Source of the DNA: Heyndrickxia coagulans 36D1
GTDB taxonomy: Bacteria; Bacillota; Bacilli; Bacillales; Bacillaceae_C
Assembly: GCF_000169195.2 (NCBI RefSeq)
Contig: NC_016023.1
Span: 1,984,001-2,048,000, forward strand
Direction of reading: 5' to 3'
Length of the DNA stretch: 64,000 bases
The translations under genes and the position numbers were made by a program. Shown in pieces: positions 10,001 to 18,823 of the stretch (position 1 is its first letter; each line of letters starts with the position of its first letter). Below the pieces are notes generated by a model. That model saw only the letters and a program-made list of their open reading frames with translations. It was not told the DNA's origin and made no database searches.

Positions 10001-10267
10001 TTCCGGTTCGTCAATTTTCATTTGTCCTGCATTTCGGAACAACAGGGAAATGTGCGCCCGCCATACTTGATCGGGACGCAGGTTTCTGGATTTCAGGCCT
10101 TCAACGTCCACTTTTGAAGAATAAAGGACAGCGCCCATGCAAAAGCTGATTGTCGATTTCCCGGAACCGTTCGGGCCTGTGATCATAATGTGCTCGTCTC
10201 CGCTCAGATCCATCAAAGTCGGTTCGAAGTCCCGGATACCGGCAAATTTGAGGCGGTAAGGAATCAT
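7070..10267 (-). CDS. jetC: JetC: SMC-like ATPase of a Wadjet system
   Basis: The 1065-residue protein has Walker A GPNGSGKST at residues 31-39, long coiled coils on both sides of a globular middle (about 470-620, the hinge), an ABC signature VSGGE near 970 and Walker B FIVLDE near 996-1001. This is the layout of SbcC/MukB-like SMC ATPases. In Wadjet, JetC with JetA and JetB forms a loop-extruding motor that recognises small circular DNA, which JetD then cuts. It is the last gene of the operon and overlaps jetB by four bases. SbcC is an alternative by sequence type, but the neighbouring genes rule out an sbcDC operon. Confidence 0.88.
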   Translation of the reverse strand: MIPYRLKFAGIRDFEPTLMDLSGDEHIMITGPNGSGKSTISFCMGAVLYSSKVDVEGLKSRNLRPDQVWRAHISLLFRNAGQMKIDEPEFIEFTLHIEQEPGQPIKKEFIVEKGETIDEWQGKTTYTSGDQYHNFSAYKKALQYRYKIDSDLFYLIWYQQEVNQFAVMHPEERFRIFSEMHGIDQARKNWEESMEKVKETEETLLAAENHVKLNKQNLGILKTALDVFLDNQRRLKEGAEKAIHSLLHLELFYQKEIETVNSVIEDLSEQLDDFRDQYASSSTQKEEQEEAIKSLATTLEKREEALKALEQRIKVEYTRLKSITDEKNGLEEELESLTEKQKTISRTEEEARSAQAELLKELKHTEQKKSEIDYSVQEINHKLNELSEELGKLHYFIEEAERLEKIHLEKLEQFHSSHHVQTTIDQLGKAIHQNGDLLHETNAAIKQLRKEELSLKEDRNVSQRQQQSLDYFRTIGIAAYPLRELLELDSAAKLKDENRFNAIKYAVFFNGKHAQPPNDLYHVPLMDIVPDTFEEHVPELHLKIKAGLTEEQIRFAAKALYWTKQFFTGTKPRIENGFLIDQSGIRGPQEKAGYILSQRARQIRLQQVQQELGQLESKAKMLEQKIQSDTEQFQFLNSEIQKVKEAEAFMTQKHERAQKKQKLAEATAAQSRFRQELIQLDQRRNHIVEKQTEFNHELKQVVQELEFYRELGKRKEKFDQLREIARQEKEKRKEIKTLNASREELEFQLDEQESRIKNQERKLRAIINRLEDINRNIDSTLLQQNRKKERLETCQAELVIVMQQLQEIQNLVPDLYAVFSSSFERLAELSETTLKTQLSNAMITFDNARHQEGIDPAAEDNYKKAKEEYERLEKEYQESKILLEHNKQRTAALKENLETTINMRVLEINKRFAVYMAAFQFQGEISWAQREDKNRRTHFDLYIKARKEGHRGTMEDVSVKARGGRVGKGVSGGEESLSSLLFALALLQNLETTPGFIVLDEFDSALDEQRKSKVFDLYVEQLHRKLIILTPKSHEDEYINRFKKAFVVQHDPAIPKSKVTGIRLK

Positions 10268-10962
10268 TCGGCATCTCCTTCTTGATATAAGTTATAGCGT
10301 TTGAAAAACTTTAATACTTCCTCTTTGTTCAGTTTGTTGGACTGGCTGAACTCGGCTGTGCGCCGTAAAAATGAGTCTGAAAACATATGTACACCGATTG
10401 CGGTCAGTTGATAGGCTTTATGATCGGAATGGGTATCCTCATATTCTTCAATGGCGCCGATTTTCTTGAGCTGGTCAAGGCTCAACTGAATACGCTGGTT
10501 TGCTTTCTTCGTTTCATGCCCTAAAGCTTCCAGCAACTGGCCGAATAAAGAAAATTCATGCTGCAACACTTCTTGTTGATAAAACATATAGAGCAAAAGG
10601 GCGAGGCTTTCTTTGGACAAGGTGTTTCGTGCTGCCCGGGCAGGGACACGCATCATGACCACAACCTGATCGCGCCTCTCGTCATAGATCACTTGAAAAT
10701 AACGGCTGACTGCCTGGTTAACGCGGGTGAGAAAGGAGAAAAATGCATCGTTATCGTTCTGGATTTTCAACTGTTTTTCCACTTCCTTTCTGGAAAGGCC
10801 GAAGTTTGCCCCGCGAATGGAAGCGGAGGAAGAGAATAACAGATTCATAAACGCAAGTTCCTCTTCTTCTGAGAGAATGCCTCTCAAAGCAGCCATTGCA
10901 TTCAAAGGAGAGGCATTATCGAACACCCGTTCCGAAAAATCATCCTTGATCAATTGGTTCAC
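10264..10962 (-). CDS. jetB: JetB: KITE-type subunit of Wadjet (MukE-like)
   Basis: The 232-residue soluble protein has winged-helix-like segments and no membrane span. I do not see a sharp motif. The call rests on size and on its place between a kleisin-like gene and the SMC-like ATPase gene, overlapping both (23 and 4 bases). In Wadjet, JetB binds the kleisin JetA and takes part in DNA handling by the motor. A downstream start is possible, because the first ~20 codons overlap jetA. Confidence 0.75.
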   Translation of the reverse strand: MNQLIKDDFSERVFDNASPLNAMAALRGILSEEEELAFMNLLFSSSASIRGANFGLSRKEVEKQLKIQNDNDAFFSFLTRVNQAVSRYFQVIYDERRDQVVVMMRVPARAARNTLSKESLALLLYMFYQQEVLQHEFSLFGQLLEALGHETKKANQRIQLSLDQLKKIGAIEEYEDTHSDHKAYQLTAIGVHMFSDSFLRRTAEFSQSNKLNKEEVLKFFKRYNLYQEGDAE

Positions 10963-12367
10963 CTTGCTTTCGTTTTGTAATCACTTGTTTGGCGTCCTGT
11001 TGATTCATCCATTCCCACGTTTTTTCATAAGTCTTTGTTTCGGTGTCACCCGGGTCCGGCTGGATATCAATTTTTTTGTTCGCCACAAGAGCGGCAAGTG
11101 CAGTTAACGCATTGACTGCGTCGCTCCATTCGCCGGAAGTGGCTTCAATGACCGCCTGTTCCATAGAAGCCTTGTGTATTTTTTCCAAGTAGTTTTCAAT
11201 CTTTTCCGTCTGGATCATGGACTTGGTCAGCATCCAGTTTGAGTTCCCCAGCAGTTCGTCCATCTCGTCTTTTGAGCCTTCCTCTGCTGCGTATTCGATT
11301 GTTTCTTCTTTCTCGCTTAAAGGTTCGGTGACGGGCTCGTAATTTTCAAGATAGTCAATGGCTTCGGAAATCCCGCTTCCCGAAATCGGGGATGCAAATT
11401 TAACCGGAATCCAAATCCCGTCCATCGCTTCGTCTTCATACTGGCCCTGCTCCATAAAGCTGAACATTTGGTATGCATTCGGAATGTCAGAATCAATGGG
11501 CGGGTCAAACATGGAAATGATAAATTGGCGAACAAGGTCCGGCTGGATACTGCTGGATAAAGGTGTTTTCTGCATTGTTGTAAACTTCAGGTATTTGTTG
11601 ATCATGCCTAAACTTAAGTTTGTTCCTTCAGACATCGCTGTTGTTCCGCGCTGCATCAGGTCTGTTAAAATCAGGCTTTCATCCATTGTTTCAAACATGC
11701 GGAACCGCTCGCTCAATTTTTCCTGCAATTCAGCCATTAAATCGTGGATTTTTTGTAATTGCGGCAGGGCATTCCGGTCGGCAAGCAGCTCTAATTCGCG
11801 TTCCTTTAGCATAAGAATTGTGTTTTCTACATTGCGGATCAGGCTTGCGATTTTGTTTCCGCCTGAAATGCCATGATCATCGTATGCCTCGCTCAATTCT
11901 GCATCACGGCGCGCCTGGAAAAGGGAACGGCCAATGTCATCTTCCAGATAATAAGCGAGTGAGTCATTGGCGAGGCGGATGAGTACATCCATCATCCGCT
12001 TTCCCAGATCCCGCATTTTCAGACCGGTTGTCTGTTTCGACAGCCAGTTGTTATTCACAAGCACATTGACAATATGCGCCACTTTTTTCTTTGACGGAGG
12101 ATCTGCGTCAGGAAAACGGTTTTGATACCGGTAGTACAGTGTATCCGAATTGGGAATGCGATCTCCGATGCCGAGCGCTTCTTCATTTAAGAGCTGAAGA
12201 ATTCTCAGAAAACGTAAAATCTCGGCTGGTGAATCAAAGACGCGTTGTGAGCCCATTTCACTTAAGACGCCCGATAAAGTGGCAATATCCCGCATAGATT
12301 GCAGCACAGCAGGAGAATCCGCCTGTTCCTGGAAGATTGATATTAGTGGGCGATCCATGTTTTCCAC
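10940..12367 (-). CDS. jetA: JetA: kleisin-like subunit of Wadjet (MukF-like)
   Basis: The 475-residue protein has a helical N-terminal part with winged-helix character, a central helical region (about 165-260) and an acidic linker (about 345-365, EPLSEKEETIEYAAEEG). This suits a kleisin that bridges the two heads of the SMC ATPase. The start is either the ATG at 12367 or the one at 12358 (MDRPLISIFQEQ). The 5' end overlaps jetD by about 25 bases and the 3' end overlaps jetB. Assignment comes mainly from operon context, since the primary sequence is poorly conserved among Wadjet kleisins. Confidence 0.75.
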   Translation of the reverse strand: MENMDRPLISIFQEQADSPAVLQSMRDIATLSGVLSEMGSQRVFDSPAEILRFLRILQLLNEEALGIGDRIPNSDTLYYRYQNRFPDADPPSKKKVAHIVNVLVNNNWLSKQTTGLKMRDLGKRMMDVLIRLANDSLAYYLEDDIGRSLFQARRDAELSEAYDDHGISGGNKIASLIRNVENTILMLKERELELLADRNALPQLQKIHDLMAELQEKLSERFRMFETMDESLILTDLMQRGTTAMSEGTNLSLGMINKYLKFTTMQKTPLSSSIQPDLVRQFIISMFDPPIDSDIPNAYQMFSFMEQGQYEDEAMDGIWIPVKFASPISGSGISEAIDYLENYEPVTEPLSEKEETIEYAAEEGSKDEMDELLGNSNWMLTKSMIQTEKIENYLEKIHKASMEQAVIEATSGEWSDAVNALTALAALVANKKIDIQPDPGDTETKTYEKTWEWMNQQDAKQVITKRKQGEPIDQG

Positions 12368-13644
12368 AGCATCACATCTCCTGTCTGCTCTTCTTGTTCC
12401 ATTCGCCTTGTTTCAAGGAATGCGGACATTTGTCCGGCGTATTGCGTCCAGCTGTTTAAGATTTCGCCGGCAGGGCCGATCCACTTCACAACAGGGGTTT
12501 CTTTTACAATTTCAAAAACTTCGCGGGCAATTCTGAAACCGTCCGGATCATAGTCCGTCCAGATGATTACCTGCTTTGGCGGGGAATTCCGGAGAATCTG
12601 TTCAATAAAGTGCCGATGGGCAGAGCGGACATGGCCGTCGCAGCATACTAGTAAAACCCGCATGTCCTTCAAAAAGTCTTTTTCCGCAGCAATTCTTGTT
12701 AAAATAGCGCGGTTTTCCACAATCCATAATGTTTCGGCTTCTGATGAATGGCTGTCTTCATAAAGGGATAAGTTCGTCACGGCATGAACCGGGCCGTAAT
12801 GATAGGATGAATATGTCCCTGTTACCTGTCCTGAAAAATAGACCGGGGTGAGGTTGCCAAGGCTCACCATTCCGAGTGCTTCAGCCGGATAACCCGCCCA
12901 AGCTTCAAAAAGATCCAGAAAATCGGATTTGTTCCGGTCAAACACTTTAGAACCGCCGATCTTTTTATAATAAGAAGCACCGATCTCTTTCCAGTCAAAC
13001 CGGTCTTGTACAGTGCTTATCTGGATGATGGCGGCTAAAAAGGCAAGGAACTTGATGCGCTTTTGATCCGGCCATGCCTTTTCGAATAATTCCGATTGGA
13101 TCAAAGCATCCGGACGGCAGACTGATAAAAAACGTTCCCTAATGCGCTCATAGATCGTTGATTTTACAGCGGTTTCGGCAGATGTAATATCGATTTGTTC
13201 GAAAGTATTTTTAAGCGTCATCAATTCATCTTGACGCGTCTGGTGCTCCATTAGCTTTTGTTCTTCCAAAAACCGGTAATAGGTATATCCCATCCGGTAA
13301 CACTGGCTGTCCACGGTTTTTCCGTCTGTCTTCAGCCGGACTTCTTTTACAATCCACCCTTCATCAAGCCACTTCAAAGTTTGAGGCTCGTCTTCATGAA
13401 GTGTGAGTTTTTTTCTTGGCGTTAAGTGCAGCTTCTCCAGTTGTGCCCCGGCTTTGCTTTTGCTGTCTCCGTCCGGCTTTCGGGCTCCGATTGTAAGAAT
13501 GCCGACCGTCCGGTACGTTCGCTTTGTTACTTTTACAATGGGGATATCGATAAATGTTTCCTTTGAGACGCCATCTAAGCGGAGTTGCTCCCCTTTTCTC
13601 AAAATGTATGCATTTAAATAATCCAGCACGGGTTGTTCGATCAT
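12343..13644 (-). CDS. jetD: JetD: Toprim nuclease of Wadjet (DUF2220/DUF2399-like)
   Basis: The 433-residue protein ends in a Toprim-like fold. VENRAIL supplies the conserved glutamate, and IIWTDYDPDG (residues about 360-369) supplies the D-x-D acidic pair that binds metal. In Wadjet this topoisomerase VI-like subunit cleaves the circular DNA held by the JetABC motor. Here it is the first gene of the operon (order D-A-B-C), unlike the A-B-C-D order I know for type I Wadjet. GAGGGAA lies before the ATG. Every junction in the operon overlaps, which suggests fixed subunit ratios. Confidence 0.85.
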   Translation of the reverse strand: MIEQPVLDYLNAYILRKGEQLRLDGVSKETFIDIPIVKVTKRTYRTVGILTIGARKPDGDSKSKAGAQLEKLHLTPRKKLTLHEDEPQTLKWLDEGWIVKEVRLKTDGKTVDSQCYRMGYTYYRFLEEQKLMEHQTRQDELMTLKNTFEQIDITSAETAVKSTIYERIRERFLSVCRPDALIQSELFEKAWPDQKRIKFLAFLAAIIQISTVQDRFDWKEIGASYYKKIGGSKVFDRNKSDFLDLFEAWAGYPAEALGMVSLGNLTPVYFSGQVTGTYSSYHYGPVHAVTNLSLYEDSHSSEAETLWIVENRAILTRIAAEKDFLKDMRVLLVCCDGHVRSAHRHFIEQILRNSPPKQVIIWTDYDPDGFRIAREVFEIVKETPVVKWIGPAGEILNSWTQYAGQMSAFLETRRMEQEEQTGDVMLWKTWIAH

Positions 13645-13669
13645 TCCGTTCCCTCATTTCTATACTTTT

Positions 13670-13697
13670 ATTGTAGCAAATCTGCCCGAAGATTGAA
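13670..13697 (-). promoter_or_regulatory. Candidate SigA promoter of the Wadjet operon
   Basis: On the minus strand, TTCAAT (-35) and TACAAT (-10) are separated by 16 bases, about 25 bases before the jetD start. The -35 is a weak match. Confidence 0.45.
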
Positions 13698-13699
13698 GT

Positions 13700-14133
13700 G
13701 GGAAGTGGTTCCTTTCGACCAGAATGAGACAGTACACGAAACAAAGTGGTCAAGGAAATGGAGTCCACTGTACGGCGGAAAGAGTGAGCTAAAATAGTAA
13801 ATGAGAAAAGAACAAGAACGCAAGATTTGGTCTATTTCATGGTGGATTTGGAAATGTAAGAAAGCACATTCGTATATAAATTGAAAAAACGGGACGGGCT
13901 TTTACTGGAGAGACAGACAAGGTCGAGAAGGTAGTAGACAGCGGAGAGAACTGGGAGCGGGTGGGCCCAAAGGCATACTTTATTCGGGATCGCACGGTTC
14001 AACCGCAAAAAGTGAGTGAATTTTGCGCTCGTCAACCATGATTAGTCCCATTAAAAAACGACCTTTCTCTCGCTGTTAACTGTAACAAGAAGCCACTCGT
14101 TTTACTGTCCGCATTTTGATCAATCATCCATGG
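13700..14133. other. Non-coding gap between Wadjet and mutarotase genes
   Basis: No convincing gene was seen. A 67-codon minus-strand frame (13832-14035) lacks a good ribosome site. I find no clear hairpin or repeat matching other parts of the window. Confidence 0.5.
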
Positions 14134-14139
14134 TATAAT
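14134..14139 (+). promoter_or_regulatory. Extended -10 box before the mutarotase gene
   Basis: TGGTATAAT ends at 14139, about 40 bases before the ATG. No good -35 box is visible, which is common for extended -10 promoters. Confidence 0.4.
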
Positions 14140-14178
14140 AAAACAGATGTTCAAAATTTAACAAATTGAGGGATAATC

Positions 14179-15036
14179 ATGTATAGCATAGAAGAATTTG
14201 ACCGGCAAGGCATGCACTTTTTCCGCTTGAAGGGGGAAGGGGATTTTGTGGAAGTCTGCCCTGAACGGGGCGGAATGGTCACAGCCATTCATATCGCCGA
14301 TGTAGATTTGTTGTATATGAATGAGGAAACGCTGTTTGATCTTGATAAAAATGTCCGCGGCGGGATTCCGGTTCTGTTCCCAATAGCAGGGCAGCTTAGG
14401 GGCAAGCAGTATGAATGGGAAGGCCGTGTGTATCAAATGGCCAACCATGGGCTTGTCCGGACGCGCCCTTTAGAAGTGGCAGGCCAATCATGCGGCACGG
14501 ATCATGCGGAGATCACTTTGGTTTTCCATAGTACACCGGAGACGCGTGTTTCTTATCCGTTTGATTTCGAAATGCAGTTAACGTATCGCTTAGCGGGCGG
14601 CAAAGTCACAATCCAGCAGAAAGTCACAAACCGGTCAACAGAGCCAATGCCGATTTGCCCGGGGTTCCATCCGTACTTTGCCATCCGGGATAAAGCGCTG
14701 GCACTGGAGACAACTGCAACAACCTATTTCGATTACAATGACCACAAGGAAAAGCCATTAACTGGAAAACTGGAGATGGCGGGACTAAAAGAATCCGTGA
14801 TATTTGAAGGTGGTTCAGTAAGGGCGGCTTTCCATGCCACAAAGGATCTCGCTATAGAAGCAGACGAACATTTCCGTTACACTGTCGTTTGGGTGGAAGG
14901 GGATGCGCCTTTCGTCTGCATTGAACCATGGGTCGCGAAAAACGAAGCGCTGAACACGCAAGAAGGGCTGATCCTTGTAAAACCGGAACAACCCGTGGCA
15001 TTGGAGGTCAAGTTTTACCTGGAAAACCGATCATAA
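14179..15036 (+). CDS. Aldose 1-epimerase family protein (mutarotase-like)
   Basis: The 285-residue cytoplasmic protein has the beta-rich galactose mutarotase fold. GGIPVLFPIAGQLRG, a NHGLVRTRP histidine segment and CPGFHPYF give the usual sugar-site residues (an arginine and two histidines). Family members interconvert alpha and beta anomers of sugars or hexose 6-phosphates. The substrate cannot be read from the sequence. GAGGGATAATC stands before the ATG and a strong hairpin follows. A wrecked paralogue of the C-terminal part lies at 18824-19057. Confidence 0.85.
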   Translation: MYSIEEFDRQGMHFFRLKGEGDFVEVCPERGGMVTAIHIADVDLLYMNEETLFDLDKNVRGGIPVLFPIAGQLRGKQYEWEGRVYQMANHGLVRTRPLEVAGQSCGTDHAEITLVFHSTPETRVSYPFDFEMQLTYRLAGGKVTIQQKVTNRSTEPMPICPGFHPYFAIRDKALALETTATTYFDYNDHKEKPLTGKLEMAGLKESVIFEGGSVRAAFHATKDLAIEADEHFRYTVVWVEGDAPFVCIEPWVAKNEALNTQEGLILVKPEQPVALEVKFYLENRS

Positions 15037-15111
15037 GTCGTTCAACTGTTGCTGATGACCCGGAATTTTTCTGCCATTCCTATGACAAAAAATTACGGCT
15101 TTTATAAGAAG

Positions 15112-15155
15112 AAGCGGCGATTCCCTGATAATAGGATGTATCGCCGCTTTTTTTG
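15112..15155 (+). terminator. Terminator after the mutarotase gene
   Basis: AAGCGGCGAT pairs with ATCGCCGCTT and is followed by a T run. The reverse strand also has A-rich flanks, so it may act in both directions. Confidence 0.75.
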
Positions 15156-15203
15156 TACGTTCAGCACTTTTTTCTGCTCTTAAAGTTTCTGAGACCGTTT
15201 TTT

Positions 15204-15660
15204 TCATGGCAACCGGGTTTTTGGAACGCGATAAGATGGTGCCGAAAATCGGACGTCCGGAACCATGTAAAGAAAATGGGTGGTCGTCTTTGGAATACAA
15301 TATGATGATGCCGAAAATCCCATAGCTGCAAAATCCGCATAAGAAATGGTGAAAGGGACGTTTGGGAGCAGCATGCCGGCGATCACGTTTGCCGAACAAA
15401 GAACAGCGAGCGGCAGCATGATTTTTCCGTACACGGCGGCAAGCGGGAAAAAGTGGATGCCAAATGACAAAAAAGCCGCAAGCCAGATCATCCAGTAATG
15501 TTACGAGGCAAAAAAGGCCCGCCCATTCCAACGGGTAAAATGACAGCCAGGAAAATCGAAATCACAGTCATTTTGAAAGCGGTTTGGACGGCCGAGTGCA
15601 AGCTCTTTGTAAACTCTCTTGTTTGCCAGGATCAAGGCAATCCGGGAAAATAACCGGCAT
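15204..15660 (-). pseudogene. Decayed multi-pass membrane protein gene
   Basis: On the minus strand, hydrophobic stretches continue across frame changes. A piece near 15560-15495 (TVISIFLAVILPVGMGG) leads into a second frame at 15491-15310 (MIWLAAFLSFGIHFFPLAAV, then VLCSANVIAGMLLPNVPFTI). Stops and frameshifts break any single reading. The family is not recognised. No other intact gene is visible between 15156 and 15819. Confidence 0.5.
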
Positions 15661-15819
15661 CAAAAACTCTTTTGCTCTTCCCCAAAAATGTTACCTACCG
15701 GAATGACTGCTGCAATCTGGATAAGCCGCAGCCCCAACTCTTTTGGAAAAAAATGAAAGGTTTGCCTTTTACGTATCCTGATGTTTTCAGTAATGAAGAA
15801 ATCATCCCAGCTCCCTTTT

Positions 15820-16344
15820 TTAAGCATGGGGATCCGAAAGCCATTTGTAATATAGAACCGTTGTATCCAGACCGCCGTGTTGGGAGCGGGCATAATTCGG
15901 AATTCTCCCGGCCTCGGTGTAACCGAGCGATTGATAGAGACGGTTGGAGACGTCGCCTTCCCGTGTATCCAGCACAAGTAATGTTCTTTGATGTATTTTT
16001 GCCCATTGTTCCGCTTCTTTCATTAACAGTCGCCCGATCCCTCTTCGCTGGTAAAGGGGATGTGTCATCAATTTTGCAATTTCTGCCCTGTGGAGCCCGT
16101 TTTGTTTTGGGCAAAGCTGGAGTTGGACAGTACCGGCAATTTTGTCTCCTGCTTTTGCAATAAAAAGAATCGTGTCGTCACAAATTAAATTTTTCCAATA
16201 AGCCGAGGCAGCAGAGAGCGGAAGCGGCGGCAGAAATCCGACTGACGCTCCGCTTTCCACAACACGGGTTAACAAATCGCTAAGACCGCCCAGTTCTTCT
16301 CCCGTTAAAAACGCTTTTCTTTCTACTGAAATTTTTTTATCCAT
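15820..16344 (-). CDS. GNAT family N-acetyltransferase
   Basis: The 174-residue protein has the acetyl-CoA binding motif A near residues 91-106 (KLMTHPLYQRRGIGRLLM, with R-R-G-I-G). It also has a C-terminal LYQSLGYTEAGRIPNYA segment, typical of the final GNAT strand. It would transfer an acetyl group to a small amine or an antibiotic-like compound. The acceptor cannot be told. It is a single gene, read away from the membrane protein gene at 16545. Confidence 0.85.
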   Translation of the reverse strand: MDKKISVERKAFLTGEELGGLSDLLTRVVESGASVGFLPPLPLSAASAYWKNLICDDTILFIAKAGDKIAGTVQLQLCPKQNGLHRAEIAKLMTHPLYQRRGIGRLLMKEAEQWAKIHQRTLLVLDTREGDVSNRLYQSLGYTEAGRIPNYARSQHGGLDTTVLYYKWLSDPHA

Positions 16345-16544
16345 GTGATCCTCCCGTTTGCAGAAAAAAACGATGTTGCAAATTAAGTATAATGGAAAAA
16401 CAAAATAAAAACAGAAAAGCTCGGTTGGTTTTGCTGTTTTTCATGGAAAGCGTGCCTCAGGAGCCGCCGCCGGAAAATACAGCGGTTTTTTTCATCTAAA
16501 TTGGGCATGTTAATGAACAAAACCAATTTGGAGTGAACCAGTTT

Positions 16545-17024
16545 ATGATTACAAAACGGCACTTGGTTTTAAACTTGGTGATTTTGGTGGTTCCGTGGCT
16601 GTCCTTGCTATTTCTGGGAAAACGCAATGTGAAACGCTATGCTGTAGCGGGTGCTTTTATTGTCGTGTTTGCCATTTCGAATCAATTAGTGGGACATATG
16701 CGGAAGTGGTGGAGGTTTTACGAGAAAAAAGTGCCCTTTCTAAAGGGCGAGCTGCCTTTCAGCATGGGCCCGTTTATGCCGTTGTCAATGTGGATTTTAA
16801 AAAATTCGTACGGTAACTTTAAAAAATTTATCCTGTTGAACATTATTGCCGATGGATTTTTTGCTTTTTTATTTATTGAAGTATTAAAAAAGTTGCGTAT
16901 CGTTACTCTTAACCAGCTGAACCACATCCAATTTTTTATTTACTTGCACTATAAGGCTTACTTGTTGTATGGGGTGCAGTGGTTATATGAAAAGTGGAGA
17001 AAAAAGTGGGAAGTGCCGGCTTAA
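16545..17024 (+). CDS. Small multi-pass membrane protein, unknown family
   Basis: I place the start at the ATG at 16545 (MITKRHLVLNLVILVVPWLS) with GGAG eleven bases upstream. A GTG at 16533 is the alternative. The 159-residue protein has about four hydrophobic segments (near residues 8-25, 32-48, 95-112 and a weaker one near 130-145) and a very basic C-terminus (YEKWRKKWEVPA). I recall similar uncharacterised membrane proteins in Bacillus and Clostridium but cannot name a function. The 220-bp element begins 29 bases after its stop. Confidence 0.65.
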   Translation: MITKRHLVLNLVILVVPWLSLLFLGKRNVKRYAVAGAFIVVFAISNQLVGHMRKWWRFYEKKVPFLKGELPFSMGPFMPLSMWILKNSYGNFKKFILLNIIADGFFAFLFIEVLKKLRIVTLNQLNHIQFFIYLHYKAYLLYGVQWLYEKWRKKWEVPA

Positions 17025-17053
17025 AGGGCGGTCTTCTAATTGGAATGCCTATT

Positions 17054-17590
17054 AGGGCTTGCTGAATAAGTAAAATTCCTAGATTTCGAAAGGATGCTGA
17101 CAGCTTTGGCAAAAATTTAAATGCAAGGGTTTTATAAAAAATCGAGGGAAAAGCTTGCACTTGAAAGATGATTCAACGTATAGAGAAGACAGAATCGCCT
17201 TTTCGAAGATGGATTCTTCTATATTTTGAGACATAGCTGGTCTCTATGTGAAGGAAGGGCTTTGTATTTGCGTGCTTTCTTAACATAGCCGTGCCCTATG
17301 TGAAGAAAGGCCTTCATTTTTCCATGCTTCCTTAACGTAGACGTACTCTATGTGAAGAAAGGCCCTCAATTTTCCGCGCTTCCTTAACGTAGCCGGTCCC
17401 TATGTGAAGAAAGGCCGTCAATTTTCCGTGCTTTCTTAACGTAGACGTGCTCTATGTGAAGGAAGGCCTTCATTTTCCGATGCTTCCTTAACGTAGGCGG
17501 GCGCTATGTGAAGGAAGGCCCTCAATTTTCCGTGCTTCCTTGCTAACAAATTGGGTATAAACTTAGAATCGGATTTGTTCGGCAAGTCCT
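17054..17590. mobile_element. 220-bp MITE-like element, copy 1, split by a family A array
   Basis: The left end AGGGCTTGCTGAA (17054-17066) and the right end GGCAAGTCCT (17581-17590) are imperfect inverted repeats. The sequence 17054-17230 matches the left 180 bases of the copy at 49847-50066, and 17551-17590 matches its last 40 bases. The intervening ~310 bases are the 52-bp repeat array. There is no transposase gene. It would need an enzyme supplied elsewhere. Confidence 0.7.
17244..17550. repeat. Family A array, 6 units of exactly 52 bp
   Basis: CTATGTG unit starts lie at 17244, 17296, 17348, 17400, 17452 and 17504. Arm sequence and 45-bp palindrome geometry are the same as in the array at 6439. 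It sits inside the MITE-like element, between its GAGAC and AAATTGGG segments. Confidence 0.9.
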
Positions 17591-17671
17591 AATTAGACAT
17601 TTTCAACCGTCTATTTCTCAAGATTAGAGAGCAGCCAGATAGAGTCGTGTTCCATTTCTGCACCTTTAAAT

Positions 17672-17708
17672 AAAACCAGCAGGACTACGGGCGCCCTGCT
17701 GGTTTTTG
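17672..17708 (-). terminator. Terminator of the aldolase gene
   Basis: On the minus strand ACCAGCAGG pairs with CCTGCTGGT, followed by TTTATTT. Confidence 0.75.
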
Positions 17709-18602
17709 TTAGTTTTTATTGACCGAAGCATCATAGATCGATTTTACTGCTTTTTCCAAAGCGGCGTTGAATTCTTCATCTGTCTGTTTGGCGTTGAGTT
17801 CTCCGGTTAAAGCACGCGAAAAGCTTGCGATGATGCCGTCGTTTTCTTTCAGTTTTTGATTGGCTTCATCGCGAGAATAGCCGCCGGAAAGGGCAACAAC
17901 GCGGACAACGCGCGGGTGCTCAACCAATGCTTTGTAGACGTTTGGCACTGTTGGAATGGTGAGCTTCAGCATCACATTATCATTTTCCGACAATTGGTTC
18001 AGATGGTTGATCAGTTCTGTCTTCAACAATTCCTCGCATTTTTCTTTGTCTGCACTATGGATATCTACTTCCGGTTCAATAATCGGAACGAGGCCTGCCG
18101 CGAGGATTTGTTTTGCCAATTCAAACTGCTGGTCAACCACAGCTTTAATGCCTTCCGGGTTGGCTTCCTTAATGACAGAGCGCATTTTTGTCCCAAAAAT
18201 ATGGTGTTCATTTGCGCGCCGAAGTGTGGCATCAAGATCCGGGATCGGCTTCATCAGCTGAACACCGTTTTCAAGATTTGCAAGCCCTTTGTCCACTTTT
18301 AAAAACGGGACGACGCCTTTTTTCTCAGCCAGGTATTCCGCAGTGTACAAGCCTTCAATCTGGCGGTCCATCGTTTGTTCGAATAAAATGGCGCCGAGGA
18401 TGTATTTGCCGTCAAAAGCTGGCGAGGTGATGATTCTTGTCCGCATTTGGTGGATAAGATCAAACATTTCGTCTTCGTTTGAATAGGCATCTTCCGGCAC
18501 GCCGTAGTTTGCCAATGCTTTCGGTGTGCTGCCGCCGCTTTGGTCGAGCGCCGCAATAAAACCTTTTCCATTTTTGACTTTGTCGAACTGCTGTTGGTTC
18601 AT
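17709..18602 (-). CDS. fda: Class I fructose-bisphosphate aldolase
   Basis: The 297-residue protein splits fructose 1,6-bisphosphate into dihydroxyacetone phosphate and glyceraldehyde 3-phosphate in glycolysis, and works in reverse in gluconeogenesis. The N-terminal [15 protein letters not shown], the [11 protein letters not shown] and the [12 protein letters not shown] segments are those of the class I (Schiff-base lysine) enzymes of staphylococci and lactobacilli. The length is normal for that type. AAGGAGAG precedes the ATG. It is a single gene with its own terminator. Bacilli usually also carry a class II enzyme, which is not in this window. Confidence 0.93.
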   Translation of the reverse strand: MNQQQFDKVKNGKGFIAALDQSGGSTPKALANYGVPEDAYSNEDEMFDLIHQMRTRIITSPAFDGKYILGAILFEQTMDRQIEGLYTAEYLAEKKGVVPFLKVDKGLANLENGVQLMKPIPDLDATLRRANEHHIFGTKMRSVIKEANPEGIKAVVDQQFELAKQILAAGLVPIIEPEVDIHSADKEKCEELLKTELINHLNQLSENDNVMLKLTIPTVPNVYKALVEHPRVVRVVALSGGYSRDEANQKLKENDGIIASFSRALTGELNAKQTDEEFNAALEKAVKSIYDASVNKN

Positions 18603-18823
18603 CCTGATCTCTCCTTATAAGGTTTTTTAAGGGATTCTTTTTCTTCATATCCCAATGCATGAAAAAGAAACCTCTATGCATAAGCATAACACTACTGATT
18701 GGGAGAAAAAAATATATTGGACAAAATGGATGTATCAAATTTTTCTCGACAGGGTTTAGATGTCGGGTATTTCAAGACACTCTTTTTTCCACATTTGGCT
18801 ATCGTGCTTTGCTTGCTTTCCTG

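Noticed and set aside
13832-14035. 67-codon minus-strand frame in the gap after jetD
   Set aside because: There is no ribosome site and no recognised feature. It could be part of a dispersed repeat, but nothing in this window matches it.
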